Assembly: GCF_002409645.1 (NCBI RefSeq)
Contig: NZ_DHNR01000033.1
Coordinates: 1 to 64,000, forward strand
Length of the DNA stretch: 64,000 nucleotides
Direction: 5' to 3'
Source: Acetobacter sp. UBA5411
GTDB taxonomy: Bacteria > Pseudomonadota > Alphaproteobacteria > Acetobacterales > Acetobacteraceae
This document shows, in pieces, positions 27,500-37,268 of this stretch (within the stretch, counting starts at the first letter, position 1; every line of letters starts with the position of its first letter). The position numbers were made by a program, and so were the translations under genes. The notes beneath the pieces are model-generated. The model saw nothing but the letters and a program-made list of their open reading frames with translations, made no database searches and was not told the origin of the DNA.

Positions 27500-27946
27500 T
27501 TATTTCAGAGGCTCGAACGTCAGGCCGCCAGCACCAGCGGAAAGACGCGCACCCTTGGCGTCGCTCTCAAGCTTGAGGCGAACGCCGTGCTTGTTCTCAA
27601 GAACAGCCCCACCCAGTCCGCTGCCCAATGTGGCTTCGCCGCTTGTGGCTGCAAAAGTGCCTTCCATATCGGCAGCATTGTGCAGGTTATAGACAGTGCC
27701 CTTGCTGACCACCTCAGAGAAACCAACGGCCGCGATCTGACCGCCTGTGACCTTGTAGCGATACGTCTTTTTGTTGAACGTCAGACGGGCGTCGCCCCAC
27801 GTGTAACCGACACCAAGATCAGCCGATTTGGTCTTGATGGTCAGGCTGCCTGAGGGCGTGCCAAGCGTATCAGCCGCCATGGCCGGGGCTGCGAAATACG
27901 TTGCGGCAGACAGGGCGGCAGCAACGGCAAAAGGTGTGAAACGCAT
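27500..27946 (-). CDS. Secreted protein, DUF1134/EipA-like
   Basis: A 148-residue exported protein. The ATG at 27946 is chosen because AAGGAG lies 6 bases upstream and the first 24 residues form a clear Sec signal ending AMAAD. The mature part is glycine-rich beta structure (ADLGVGYTWGDARLTFNKK, then GTVYNLHNAADMEGTF and VLENKHGVRLKLES). This layout resembles the DUF1134 family, to which the alphaproteobacterial envelope-integrity protein EipA belongs, but the match is by eye only. It is monocistronic with its own strong terminator. A role in envelope maintenance is inference. Confidence 0.65.
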   Translation of the reverse strand: MRFTPFAVAAALSAATYFAAPAMAADTLGTPSGSLTIKTKSADLGVGYTWGDARLTFNKKTYRYKVTGGQIAAVGFSEVVSKGTVYNLHNAADMEGTFAATSGEATLGSGLGGAVLENKHGVRLKLESDAKGARLSAGAGGLTFEPLK

Positions 27947-28206
27947 TGTGGGCTCCTTAAGTTTTCCCAACAGAACCTGAGGGGTATCGGCGTCTATTGT
28001 GCAGCGATAACGCCTGAACCCGTCATCCGGTTCACCGAGCCATTCAGCCACAGTCCCGGCCACTCGGCAAATCAGATCACCTCCTTGAAAAAGGCATTTT
28101 ATATTTTATCAGCAGGTGACCTCTGAGCGGATCGCTGCTCTCTCATCCCCTTGTCGAGAGCAAAGAGCAAAACCCTAAAAACATGCGTGCCGCATACACA
28201 GGCCAT
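27947..28206. other. Intergenic region without a gene
   Basis: Between the secreted-protein gene and the MarR-gene terminator. It holds the strong AAGGAG ribosome site of the former and should hold its promoter. I see no coding potential or repeat of note. Confidence 0.5.
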
Positions 28207-28238
28207 AAAAAAAGGCCACTCCAAGGAGCGGCCTTTTT
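28207..28238 (-). terminator. Terminator of the MarR-type gene
   Basis: On the minus strand an AAAAAGGCC ... GGCCTTTTTTT hairpin with an inner CTCC/GGAG stem and two-base loop, 25 bases past the stop. It is near symmetric and could work in both directions. Confidence 0.9.
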
Positions 28239-28262
28239 GGATAGTCTCGACAGGCGCGTCTG

Positions 28263-28721
28263 TTACGCCGCGCGACGTCCGGCGCGCGGAGCACGCTCTT
28301 CAGACGCTTCCTTGCGAGCGGCAGGAGCTGCTTCACCCATGATGGAGCGGATCTCACGAAGATAGGCAGCGCCTTTCAACGTGCGCTGAACCAGCACCGA
28401 ACGACGATCGAGCGGATCAACCTTGCGACGGGCCAGATCCAGTTCGCCGAGACGGTCCAGAGCGCGGGTGATGGCAGGCTTGGACACATTCAGCTCGGAA
28501 GCGAGACCGCGAACGGTGTGACCTTCTTCCTGAAGATAGCAGGTCAGGAAAACGGCCAGCTGGCGAGCGGAAAGATCCGGACCATCACGACGGACGAGCG
28601 AAACCATCGTGTCACGCAGCGTGTTGACCAGTTGGTCAGCTGTCGCATTCGTCTGGGTCTTCGCCGCGGCCTTCGCTGCGGATGCGGTCCGGAGTGTCGT
28701 TGTCCTGGCCTGTGCCATCAT
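28263..28721 (-). CDS. MarR-type winged-helix regulator
   Basis: A regulator of about 152 residues from the ATG at 28721, which follows AGGGAA by 5 bases (a second ATG directly after is equally possible). The winged helix lies at about residues 45-115: LSARQLAVFLTCYLQEEG, RGLASELNVSKPAITRALDRL and the wing VDPLDRRSVLVQ. It has an Ala/Lys/Thr-rich N-terminus and a basic C-terminal tail (RAPRAGRR), so it may bind DNA beyond the helix-turn-helix. No ligand or target is evident. It stands alone, with a strong terminator. Confidence 0.82.
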   Translation of the reverse strand: MMAQARTTTLRTASAAKAAAKTQTNATADQLVNTLRDTMVSLVRRDGPDLSARQLAVFLTCYLQEEGHTVRGLASELNVSKPAITRALDRLGELDLARRKVDPLDRRSVLVQRTLKGAAYLREIRSIMGEAAPAARKEASEERAPRAGRRAA

Positions 28722-28868
28722 ATTATTCCCTGTTTCCAGACAGGTAAGGTTAGCGCCCTGTCCCCGACACGCGGTCGGCTTCATTATCTTGTTGCAAGCA
28801 CATATAGATTGTTCTGAGACGATTTAAAGCCGTAACAAATGAATAGTTTTTTAGGGTAATCGTTATTT

Positions 28869-30281
28869 TCACGAATTTAATAAATCCGTCATCCCCAGCA
28901 CATGCGGAAGAGCCGCATAAATCGCCCGCAACCCAAGGATTTCGCCACCTTCCGGCTTTCCGGGGCGTGTTGAATCATTCCATGCATAGCTGTCGATATG
29001 CGTCCAATGCACATCAGATTCAATAAAACGCTCAAGAAACAAAGCCGCCGTAATGGCCCCGGCAAACGGTTTAGACGAAATGTTATTGAGGTCTGCTACA
29101 GAACTTTTCAGCCAGTGCCGGTATCCATCCCACAGAGGCAGTCGCCAGAAAGGATCGGAGACAGTTTTTCCTGCTTCAAGCAGTCCTTCGACCATCGCAT
29201 CATTATTACCGAGCACAACGGGCAGGTCCGGCCCAAGCGCCACACGGGCCGCGCCAGTGAGCGTCGCCACATCAATCAGCGCTGTCGGATGAGTCTCACT
29301 GGCTTCGGTCAGCAGATCGGCCAGCACCAGCCGTCCTTCCGCGTCGGTATTGCCGATTTCAACCGTCAGGCCGTTTCTGGCCGTCACCACGTCCAGTGGC
29401 CGCATCGCCGTGCCGGAAACCGAATTCTCCACGCAACCAAGACGCATTTCCAGTCGTAGCGGCAGATCCTGCGCCATGATGAGACGCGCCAACGCCAGAA
29501 CGGTCGCAGCACCTCCCATATCCTTCTTCATCCGCAACATGCCGGACGCGGGCTTGATGTCGTAGCCACCGCTGTCAAAACATACACCCTTGCCGACCAG
29601 CGACAGGAGCGGCGCGTCTTTCTTCGCTTTCGATCCAGCCCAGTGCGCCACCACCACACGCGGACGTCGCTCGGAACCATTCCCGACATGCGCGACCAGC
29701 GGGTAGGCCACCTCAAGCGCTTTTCCCTTGATGATCTTCACTTTGGCGTCAAAGGGCTCCAGCGCCGCCTGAGCTGCCTTGGCCAGATCCTCCGGTCCCA
29801 GCAGATTGGCGGGCGCATTGATCAGATCACGTCCCAGCCAGATCGACTCCGCCATCTCCAGAGCCAGCGAATCCGGCTTCTTTTCATAGAGATGCACCTG
29901 CAACGGTTTCGTTTCACCCAGCACATAACGATACGCGCCCAGAGCAAAACCAAGCACGGCGACACTGCGATCCACATCATCCGGCAGCGAGAGTGTCCAG
30001 TTGCCTTTTGGCAGATCTCTGGCCAGCCCACCGAACACGAAAGGATCAATCCTGTCGGGAGCAGGCAGGCCAAGTAGCGCCGTCACCTCGCCCGAAGCGT
30101 CCGGCACCAGCACCAACTGTCCCGAGGCAGCCGTAAAACCGGTGTCCACCGCAAAACGCGCGCCAGTCGCCCCTACAATCGCTGTCAGTTCCTTGGCGCT
30201 GGCCGTCCGGACGCCGTGCACCACGCCGACTGATCCCTTTACGCGTCCCGTAACAATGCATTCCAGCCCGTTTGCACGCAT
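28869..30281 (-). CDS. Leucyl aminopeptidase family protein (M17)
   Basis: A 470-residue cytosolic metallopeptidase. The M17 signature NTDAEGRL begins near residue 311. Upstream are VGKGVCFDSGGYDIKP (catalytic Lys and metal-binding Asp) and KKDMGGAA. The two-zinc site should therefore be intact. The N-terminal half is divergent, as in the PepB-like branch. The ATG at 30281 is preferred because GGAGAG lies 5 bases upstream; a longer frame to 30350 would intrude on the divergent helicase region. It removes N-terminal residues from peptides. Confidence 0.92.
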   Translation of the reverse strand: MRANGLECIVTGRVKGSVGVVHGVRTASAKELTAIVGATGARFAVDTGFTAASGQLVLVPDASGEVTALLGLPAPDRIDPFVFGGLARDLPKGNWTLSLPDDVDRSVAVLGFALGAYRYVLGETKPLQVHLYEKKPDSLALEMAESIWLGRDLINAPANLLGPEDLAKAAQAALEPFDAKVKIIKGKALEVAYPLVAHVGNGSERRPRVVVAHWAGSKAKKDAPLLSLVGKGVCFDSGGYDIKPASGMLRMKKDMGGAATVLALARLIMAQDLPLRLEMRLGCVENSVSGTAMRPLDVVTARNGLTVEIGNTDAEGRLVLADLLTEASETHPTALIDVATLTGAARVALGPDLPVVLGNNDAMVEGLLEAGKTVSDPFWRLPLWDGYRHWLKSSVADLNNISSKPFAGAITAALFLERFIESDVHWTHIDSYAWNDSTRPGKPEGGEILGLRAIYAALPHVLGMTDLLNS

Positions 30282-30407
30282 CGCGTCTCTCCATACTTGA
30301 TGAACAGTCAATGGACGCAGGCTGCTCCCGAACATCCCCGGACGCAACATTGCCCGCGATCACAACCGGCCCTTGCATTTCCCGTCGAGCCATCGGACCA
30401 TGCCTGC

Positions 30408-33029
30408 ATGACAGGGTTCTCCACCCACCCGTTTCCGCTTTGCCCCCTCCCCGCCTGTGCTCCGGCGGGCGCCGACGGTTCTTTCGCCAGATCGTCTGGC
30501 CATAGTTTTCATGGCGCAGCGGGTCGCGAGACAGATCATCATCTTCACGCCATCCTTGGACCGACCAACACCGGCAAGACGCATTTCGCCATCGAGCGGA
30601 TGCTGGCGCATCCCTCTGGCATCATCGGTTTTCCGCTCAGGCTTCTGGCGCGTGAGAATTACGAGCGGCTGGTCGCCCGAAAGGGAGCCTCCCGCGTCGC
30701 GTTGATCACCGGCGAGGAGAAGATCATTCCACCCGATGCGCGGTGGTTTTCCTGCACTGTTGAAGCCATGCCTGTCGACAGACAAGTGTCCTTTCTTGCC
30801 ATCGACGAAATCCAGCTCTGCGCTGATCCGGAACGAGGTCATATCTTCACGTCCCGCCTGCTTCATGCACGCGGAACCGGAGAGACACTTTTCCTCGGGG
30901 CAGAAACCATCGCGCCCCTGATGCGTCGGCTGGTGCCCGAGATCACCATCGACACCCGCCCGCGCCTATCGGCGCTGACCTTCACAGGTCCGACTCGGCT
31001 GGAAAAACTGCCTGCCCGATCGGCCATTGTAGCGTTCTCCGCCGCCGAACTGTACGCCATTGCGGAGCTGATCCGGAGCCGTCGGGGTGGATGTGCCGTG
31101 GTCATGGGGCAGATGTCGCCCCGCACACGCAATGCACAGGTGGAGCTCTACCAGAATCGGGAAGTCGATTATCTCGTCGCCACAGACGCCATCGGCATGG
31201 GTCTCAACATGGACATTGCCCATGTCGCCTTTGCCGGTCTTGCAAAGTTCGATGGTTCGCGGCGGCGACCTCTCACCGCATCAGAAATTGCACAGATCGC
31301 CGGACGGGCCGGGCGCGGTGCAAAAGACGGCACGTTCGGCACGACGGGACGGTGCCCCCTGATGCCTGATCCGATCATCGAGGCTGTCGAAAACCATCAG
31401 TTCGATCCACTCGAACGGCTGATCTGGCGGAATGACAAGCTGGATTTTTCCAGTCCACGCGCTCTGATGGCCAGCCTGTCAGTGCCGCCACCGATGCGCG
31501 GCCTACAAGCCAGTGAGCCAACCAGTGACGCGCTGATCCTCGCTACGCTCGCGCACGAACCCCAGATCATGGCCACTGCCACGGGGCGAGCCCACACAAA
31601 AATGCTGTGGGACGTGTGTCAGATTCCGGATTTTCGCAAGATTGGCGAGCGGAGCCATGCGCAACTCTGTAGCCGTGTATTCAGCCTGCTGGTCGAGCAG
31701 CGTCGTCTGCCCGCCGCGTGGATGGAAGAGCAGCTTGGACGCCTCGATCGTGTAGACGGCGACGTCGATACGCTCATGCAGCGCCTCGCCGGCATCCGCA
31801 TCTGGTCCTACATCGCCAACCGGGAGCACTGGGTCAGGAATGCCCCGGTCTGGCAGGAACGCACACGGGTCGTGGAAGACAAGGTTTCGGACGCCCTGCA
31901 TGAGCGTCTGACCGCCCGTTTCGTTGACAGACGCTCAGCGCATCTGATCCGGCTGCTCGAAAATGAAAATAATGCGCCGCTTCTTTCCGCGGTCAAAAGC
32001 GATGGCGAAGTCGTTGTCGAAGGTCATCCGGTCGGCAGAATGCAGGGCTTCCAGCTTCATCTTGATTCGGATCTGCCGCAATCGGATCGCGCCACCCTCG
32101 CCCGCGCCGCCCGCCGTGCTCTAAGAACCGAGATTCCCCTACGTGTGCAAGCCTGTCAGCACGCCGACGACACCGCTTTCATGCTTGATCACCGGACTGG
32201 TGACATCACTTGGGAAGGCGTCGAAATTGCCCGTTTGCGCGCCGGACGCGATGTGCTGCATCCGACAATCATGTTGCGCGGTGACGATCTTCTGGACACG
32301 CGCCAGCGAGAGAGTGTCCGGACGCGCCTTTCAGAATTTGTCTCGCGGCACATTGAACAGGAGTTGGCTCCTCTCTTCAGAACCCATGCCCGTGCTGCTG
32401 CCAGCGCCGAGACACGCGGTGCGCTTCACGAAATGATGGAAGGTGCCGGACAGGCTCGCGCCCGTTTTCCGCTGACAAAGCATCATCCTCTCCACCGTCT
32501 GGGCGTGCATTGCGCCTTGGGCTGGCTTTATCTGCCGAGCCTGCTCAAGCCACGCCCCATGCGTTTCCGTGCTCTTCTGATGGCCGTGCATTCTGGTGCT
32601 GGCGCGTTGGAAATGCCGCCTCCTTCTGCCGTATCGGTTCCGGTGACGGCATTTCCCTCCGCGCATTTTGATGAGCTTGGATGGCCCGCCTGCGGTCCTG
32701 TGCGACTCCGTCTCGATATGGCGGAAAAGCTGGTGCGAACATTATCTTTCCGGACGCGACAGAACAGTGTAGCGTTGCCTGAGCATTTCGCTCCCTGGCT
32801 GGGCACGAAGGCAGCGGATGTGCCTGCCATACTGCGTGCGCTCGGTCTGCGACTGGAAGCCCCCCGCCCACTCCCGTCCAACATGGCGGGTCCAAACCCG
32901 TTCTGGGTGGTTTCCAGACCCCAGAACGGCCCGAAAAAGCATCACTTACGGTCAGTAAAATCACGACGTCCCGCAAAGGAAACGCCCTTTGCCGTCCTCT
33001 CATCCCTGCTGATTCGCACACCCGCCTGA
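30408..33029 (+). CDS. Suv3-like ATP-dependent RNA helicase
   Basis: About 873 residues. It is an SF2 helicase of the Suv3 type found in alphaproteobacteria and mitochondria. Walker A is GPTNTGKTH near residue 51 and motif II is the unusual DEIQ near residue 133 (FLAIDEIQLCAD), as in human SUV3. Later motifs include VMGQMSPRTRNAQVELY, ATDAIGMGLNMDI and QIAGRAGRG. The long C-terminal part (about residues 450-870) is helical with basic patches. It is expected to unwind structured RNA in turnover. The start is uncertain: 30408 has a weak ribosome site and an in-frame ATG lies at 30297. It is divergent from the aminopeptidase. Confidence 0.9.
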   Translation: MTGFSTHPFPLCPLPACAPAGADGSFARSSGHSFHGAAGRETDHHLHAILGPTNTGKTHFAIERMLAHPSGIIGFPLRLLARENYERLVARKGASRVALITGEEKIIPPDARWFSCTVEAMPVDRQVSFLAIDEIQLCADPERGHIFTSRLLHARGTGETLFLGAETIAPLMRRLVPEITIDTRPRLSALTFTGPTRLEKLPARSAIVAFSAAELYAIAELIRSRRGGCAVVMGQMSPRTRNAQVELYQNREVDYLVATDAIGMGLNMDIAHVAFAGLAKFDGSRRRPLTASEIAQIAGRAGRGAKDGTFGTTGRCPLMPDPIIEAVENHQFDPLERLIWRNDKLDFSSPRALMASLSVPPPMRGLQASEPTSDALILATLAHEPQIMATATGRAHTKMLWDVCQIPDFRKIGERSHAQLCSRVFSLLVEQRRLPAAWMEEQLGRLDRVDGDVDTLMQRLAGIRIWSYIANREHWVRNAPVWQERTRVVEDKVSDALHERLTARFVDRRSAHLIRLLENENNAPLLSAVKSDGEVVVEGHPVGRMQGFQLHLDSDLPQSDRATLARAARRALRTEIPLRVQACQHADDTAFMLDHRTGDITWEGVEIARLRAGRDVLHPTIMLRGDDLLDTRQRESVRTRLSEFVSRHIEQELAPLFRTHARAAASAETRGALHEMMEGAGQARARFPLTKHHPLHRLGVHCALGWLYLPSLLKPRPMRFRALLMAVHSGAGALEMPPPSAVSVPVTAFPSAHFDELGWPACGPVRLRLDMAEKLVRTLSFRTRQNSVALPEHFAPWLGTKAADVPAILRALGLRLEAPRPLPSNMAGPNPFWVVSRPQNGPKKHHLRSVKSRRPAKETPFAVLSSLLIRTPA

Positions 33030-33212
33030 ATATCTTTCATGCAACAGTGCATATGGGCCATTCGGCAACACCGGTGCGTTTTCCGCACCAATGGCTTGCT
33101 TCTGTAGGAAATCCGCCGCATAGGTGCGCCTCGATATGCGGGCTGAGTTCCGACCGTCCGTTCACACCCGGCTTTGACGCCAGTGTCAGGCCCCTGATAA
33201 TCGGAGATGACG

Positions 33213-33545
33213 ATGACCTACGTGGTCACTGAAAACTGCATTCGGTGCAAGTTCATGGATTGCGTGGAAGTCTGCCCGGTAGACTGCTTCTACGCTGGCG
33301 AGAATTTTCTCGTCATTAATCCTGATGAATGCATCGATTGTGGTGTTTGCGAACCGGAATGCCCGGCCGAAGCCATTTTCCCTGACAGCGATGATCGCGC
33401 CACGCCGTGGGCCGAAATCAACACGAAATATGCTGCGGTGTGGCCGAACATTACTCGCAAAGGCACAGCTCCTGCCGATGCGGAAGAGTGGAAAGACAAG
33501 CCTAACAAAAAAGAGCTTCTTTCTCCGGAGCCTCAGAAAGACTGA
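33213..33545 (+). CDS. fdxA: Seven-iron ferredoxin FdxA
   Basis: A 110-residue ferredoxin with one [3Fe-4S] and one [4Fe-4S] cluster. N-terminal cysteines fall at 9, 12, 17, 21 and 25, with a second group at 40, 43, 46 and 50 ([11 protein letters not shown]), the Azotobacter FdI arrangement. The C-terminal tail (residues 60-110) wraps the clusters in this family. The ATG at 33213 is chosen over 33207 because GGAG at 33203-33206 abuts the earlier codon but sits 6 bases from this one. It is an electron carrier of unknown partner. The gene is monocistronic with a strong terminator. Confidence 0.95.
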   Translation: MTYVVTENCIRCKFMDCVEVCPVDCFYAGENFLVINPDECIDCGVCEPECPAEAIFPDSDDRATPWAEINTKYAAVWPNITRKGTAPADAEEWKDKPNKKELLSPEPQKD

Positions 33546-33570
33546 TCGGACGCTGTCTGTGTCTGGACAA

Positions 33571-33603
33571 AGCCTGCCCCTCAAAAGGGGCAGGCTTTTT
33601 TTA
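33571..33603 (+). terminator. Terminator of fdxA
   Basis: AGCCTGCCCC, loop TCAAAA, GGGGCAGGCT followed by a run of seven T, 25 bases past the fdxA stop. Confidence 0.93.
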
Positions 33604-33912
33604 TGGATTGTATGGAACCGCGTCTCTCACTTTCTGGATAGAAGCGTGGTGTGCACAGTTGAATGCAAGGCGCTGGCTTTTCAGGGCTTTGCCACGCTCC
33701 ACACAAAGAAACGCGGTCCCTTTAATTCCGGTTTACTGGCGAAAACTGTATGAGTGGCAGAGAAATGCCTGTTTACTGTTGGCATACAGGAACAGTTCAA
33801 TAAATATTTGATTGCGACGTATTTGCAGACCAGAAGGCCACTGTTTTGATGCGTCCTTCAAATAGTGAAGTCTGAAATGGGCGTCTTTCCTCATTCTGGA
33901 GATCGTTGGTCA
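33604..33912. other. Intergenic region without a recognised gene
   Basis: About 310 bp between the fdxA terminator and the end of the broken membrane-protein gene. Open frames here lack ribosome sites and have no recognisable content. Confidence 0.5.
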
Positions 33913-34220
33913 TCAGTCTGATGGTCCCCAATGCCATCGCCAGTCTCCGGCCGTCTTGGCTTGGCAGGTCAGCAAAAACGAAACGATTGCTATCCCATCG
34001 ACAAGCATTACCAGACCTTCGGCCAGCAATGGCCGCGTCAGATCCAGCCAAGGAAAACGACCAGAGTCGGAATCAGCGTTACTCCTAAAAAGAGTATCCA
34101 CAGACTCCATCCCTGCCAGGTGATCGGCGTCCGGCACCATACCCATAACGTCTGACAGCAAACCACGCCTGAGAAGAGCGTCTGTCCATCGGCACATTTC
34201 CACTTATGTCGATCAGCCAT
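33913..34220 (-). pseudogene. Frameshifted small two-segment membrane protein gene
   Basis: From ATG 34220 the frame encodes MADRHKWKCADGQTLFSG, continues through a hydrophobic segment (WSLWILFLGVTLIPTLVVF) and stops at 34038. Stepping back one base just before the stop continues as LTRPLLAEGLVMLVDG, then a second hydrophobic segment and an aromatic end DWRWHWG, stopping at 33913. Joined, the two pieces give a coherent protein of about 100 residues with two membrane segments; alone, each is truncated. A T-run (TTTT) near 34051 is a plausible slip site. It may be a true pseudogene, a sequencing error or, less likely, programmed -1 frameshifting. It lies just beyond the cyo terminator. Confidence 0.5.
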
Positions 34221-34246
34221 CGCGATAAGTCTGGTTTAGCATGTCA

Positions 34247-34284
34247 TAAAAAAAGCCCCACCCGAATTAACGGGTGGGGCTTTT
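34247..34284 (-). terminator. Terminator of the cyo operon
   Basis: A 14-bp stem AAAAGCCCCACCCG / CGGGTGGGGCTTTT with a 6-base loop, T-rich after the stem on the minus strand, 46 bases past cyoD. It is nearly symmetric and probably bidirectional. Confidence 0.93.
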
Positions 34285-34329
34285 CCAGACCACTCATCCA
34301 GTCGCCGAAGTGACCGGACAGATAATCTT

Positions 34330-34665
34330 TTAGCGCGACATCATGTGTGCGGCTGTGTTGTCCATGATGAACATCGTGCCGACAAAGAAGATCGCAACAA
34401 AGCCAAGGGTGAACAGGAAGACTTTGTTATTCCAGGCCTGCTCAGCTGTTGTGCTCATGTGCAGGAAGAAAATCAGGTGAACGACCACCTGAATCGCCGC
34501 AAGCACAGTGATGGCCATCAGCGTTGCTGAAGGTGAGAGGCTATGCCCCATCACCACCATAAACGCTGCGGCAGTCAGGATAACGGCAAGAACAAACCCG
34601 ATGATATACGAGGTTGCGTTACCGTGGCTCGAGCCCCCATGGGCTGCTGAATGGTCGTTACTCAT
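34330..34665 (-). CDS. cyoD: Cytochrome o ubiquinol oxidase subunit IV
   Basis: A 111-residue protein with three transmembrane segments (about residues 20-40, 48-68 and 82-102), the CyoD layout. Its His-rich N-terminus (HSAAHGGSSHG) is typical. It is an assembly and stability subunit of the haem-copper quinol oxidase. The ATG at 34665 shares one base with the cyoC stop (TGATG); an upstream in-frame ATG at 34710 would lie inside cyoC. It is the last gene of the operon. cyoE (haem O synthase) does not follow, so it must lie elsewhere. Confidence 0.93.
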   Translation of the reverse strand: MSNDHSAAHGGSSHGNATSYIIGFVLAVILTAAAFMVVMGHSLSPSATLMAITVLAAIQVVVHLIFFLHMSTTAEQAWNNKVFLFTLGFVAIFFVGTMFIMDNTAAHMMSR

Positions 34666-35270
34666 CAGATCATGCTCGCCAGATAGACATAGGTGAACAC
34701 GCAGATCCACACGATGTCGAGGAAGTGCCAGAACAGGCTCAGCATGGTGAGCTTGTTCATCATACGCTCATTGATCGCGCTCACGCCGGACAGCTGGACG
34801 ATCATGACGACCAGCCAGACCAGACCACAGCTCACGTGAAGACCGTGAGTTGAAACCAGGGTGAAGAACGCGGACAGGAACGCACTGCGATCCGGACCAG
34901 CGCCGTCTGCGATCATGTGAGCGAATTCCCTGAGCTCAAGGAACACAAACCCAAGACCAAGGAGGAAGGTAACGGCCAGCCACATCTGGACTGATTTGAT
35001 CTGACCCTTGTGGGCCGCGATCATGCCGAAACCATAGGTGATGCTCGAGATCAGGAGGAGCGCTGTTTCCAGCGCAAGCCCCGAAATTTCGAACAACTCC
35101 TTACCTGTCGGTCCACCGGCAAACTGGTTCCGGAGGACCGCAAAGACGGCGAACAGCGATCCGAAGATGATGCAGTCCGTCATCAGATACACCCAGAACC
35201 CGAACACCGTCGGAAGTTCGTGGTGTTCGTGCTCTGCGTGCGCGTCAGAGAGAGTTGTATCGTGCGCCAT
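34665..35270 (-). CDS. cyoC: Cytochrome o ubiquinol oxidase subunit III
   Basis: A 201-residue protein with five transmembrane segments, matching the CyoC / subunit III family without the first two helices of the aa3 version. Typical stretches are VFGFWVYLMTDCIIFGSLFA near the N-terminus and STHGLHVSCGLVWLVVM. It stabilises the catalytic subunit of the quinol oxidase. Its ATG shares one base with the cyoB stop (TAATG). Confidence 0.95.
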   Translation of the reverse strand: MAHDTTLSDAHAEHEHHELPTVFGFWVYLMTDCIIFGSLFAVFAVLRNQFAGGPTGKELFEISGLALETALLLISSITYGFGMIAAHKGQIKSVQMWLAVTFLLGLGFVFLELREFAHMIADGAGPDRSAFLSAFFTLVSTHGLHVSCGLVWLVVMIVQLSGVSAINERMMNKLTMLSLFWHFLDIVWICVFTYVYLASMI

Positions 35271-37261
35271 TACTCAGCCGCCTGTGCCATAAGTTTGCGG
35301 GAGTGCTCGTTCTCGATCCGGGCAACTTCCTCGGCGGGGATGTAGTAATCAACATCCTGGTTCGCACTGCGTGCGATAACCGTCGCGAAAACACCCACAA
35401 GAGCGATCGCTGCCAGCCACCAGATGTACCAGATCGCAGCGAAGCCAAGCACGAAGCTGAACGCACCGACCAGGAAACCGGCCGCCGTGTTCTTCGGCAT
35501 GTGAATCGGCTGGTAAGGTCCACCTGCCTGACGCGTGTCGATACCGTTTTCCTTGTCGTGCATGAATGCATCGAATTCATGAACGTGCGGAACGATAGCG
35601 AAGTTGTAAGGCGGCGGCGGTGAAGACGTTGACCACTCGAGCGAACGGCCATTCCACGGATCACCGGTCACGTCACGGTTCTCAGCAAGGTTCATGTCAC
35701 GGATGGAGACATAAAGCTGGGTAACCTGACAGACGATACCGAACAGGATCATCACGGCGCCGATTTCAGCAATCAGAAGCCAAGGATGCCATGCCGGGTT
35801 GCTGTAGTGGTTCAGACGACGCGTCATGCCTTCGAAGCCGAGGACATAAAGCGGAACGAACGCAAAGTAGAAGCCGACAAACCAGCACCAGAACGCCCGC
35901 TTGCCCCAGGTTTCGTTCAGCTTGAAGCCGAAGACCTTCGGGAACCAGAAGTTCATGCCACAGATGTAGCCGAAATACACACCGCCGATGATGACGTTAT
36001 GGAAGTGGGCGATGAGGAAGAGACTGTTATGAAGAACAAAGTCAGCAGCCGGGATCGCCATCATCACGCCGGTCATGCCGCCGATGGTGAAGGTGACCAT
36101 GAAGCCGACAGCCCAGTACATCGTGGCGTGAAATTCAACGCGCCCCTTGTACATCGTGAACAGCCAGTTGAAGAGCTTAACGCCCGTCGGGATGGAGATG
36201 ATCATCGTCGCGATACCGAAGAACGCGTTGACGTCAGCACCTGCACCCATGGTGAAGAAGTGATGAACCCAGACGACGAACGACAGCACCATGATGGCGC
36301 AGGTCGCATAGACCATCGTCGCATAACCGAAGATCGGCTTCTGTGAGAACGCCGGAACGACTTCCGAGAACACACCAAACGCCGGGATAACGAGAATGTA
36401 AACTTCCGGATGACCCCAGGTCCAGATCAGGCTCAGATAGAGCATCTGGTTGCCGCCGCCGTCATTCGTGAAGAAGTGCATCCCGAAATAACGATCAAGG
36501 CCAAGAAGAGCGATAGCCACGGTCAGAACCGGGAAGGCGATCATGATCAGCACGGAAGCGCAGAAAGCGGTCCATGTGAACACGGGGATCTTCATCCAGG
36601 TCATGCCAGGAGCACGCATCTTGACGATGGTGACGAAGAAGTTGACGCCTGTCAGCAGCGTGCCGACACCCGAAATCTGAACTGCCCAGATATAGTAGTC
36701 GACACCGACACCGGGGCTGAACTGGTTTTCGGACAGCGGCGGATATGCCAGCCAGCCGCACTGAGAGAACTCACCGATGAACAGTGAGACGTTGATCAGC
36801 GCGAAGGCGACTGCCGTCATCCAGAAGCTCAGGTTGTTCAGGAACGGGAAAGCAACGTCGCGTGCACCGATCTGAAGCGGCACCACGAAGTTGAACAGAG
36901 CCGTCATGAACGCCATCGCCATGAAGAAGATCATGATCGTGCCGTGGGCCGAAAAGATCTGGTCATAGTGATGAGGCGGCAGATAGCCGGGGTTACCCGC
37001 GTAAGCCAGCGCAAGCTGGGTACGCATCATGATGGCATCGGCAAAGCCACGCACAAGGGCAAGCAGAGCGACGACGACATACATCACCGCCAGACGCTTA
37101 TGGTCAACGGAAGTCAGCCACTCTTTCCAGAGATAGCCCCACTTTCCGAAATACGTAATCAGGCCGAGAACGGCGATACCAGCTATCGCGACGCCGATGA
37201 ACGTACCGACAAGGATCGGCACATCCAACGGGATATCCGCGAACGATAATCTCCCTAGCAT
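35270..37261 (-). CDS. cyoB: Cytochrome o ubiquinol oxidase subunit I
   Basis: A 663-residue haem-copper oxidase catalytic subunit. Visible ligands: the low-spin haem His in [14 protein letters not shown], the Cu-B His with the cross-linked Tyr in [15 protein letters not shown], the adjacent His pair in WVHHFFTMG, and the haem ligand region [11 protein letters not shown]. About 15 transmembrane segments are expected. It oxidises ubiquinol, reduces oxygen to water and pumps protons. Acetic acid bacteria may load haem O or haem A in such enzymes (cytochrome o or a1), and the sequence alone does not say which. It lies 7 bp after cyoA. Confidence 0.97.
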   Translation of the reverse strand: MLGRLSFADIPLDVPILVGTFIGVAIAGIAVLGLITYFGKWGYLWKEWLTSVDHKRLAVMYVVVALLALVRGFADAIMMRTQLALAYAGNPGYLPPHHYDQIFSAHGTIMIFFMAMAFMTALFNFVVPLQIGARDVAFPFLNNLSFWMTAVAFALINVSLFIGEFSQCGWLAYPPLSENQFSPGVGVDYYIWAVQISGVGTLLTGVNFFVTIVKMRAPGMTWMKIPVFTWTAFCASVLIMIAFPVLTVAIALLGLDRYFGMHFFTNDGGGNQMLYLSLIWTWGHPEVYILVIPAFGVFSEVVPAFSQKPIFGYATMVYATCAIMVLSFVVWVHHFFTMGAGADVNAFFGIATMIISIPTGVKLFNWLFTMYKGRVEFHATMYWAVGFMVTFTIGGMTGVMMAIPAADFVLHNSLFLIAHFHNVIIGGVYFGYICGMNFWFPKVFGFKLNETWGKRAFWCWFVGFYFAFVPLYVLGFEGMTRRLNHYSNPAWHPWLLIAEIGAVMILFGIVCQVTQLYVSIRDMNLAENRDVTGDPWNGRSLEWSTSSPPPPYNFAIVPHVHEFDAFMHDKENGIDTRQAGGPYQPIHMPKNTAAGFLVGAFSFVLGFAAIWYIWWLAAIALVGVFATVIARSANQDVDYYIPAEEVARIENEHSRKLMAQAAE

Positions 37262-37268
37262 TTTGATC

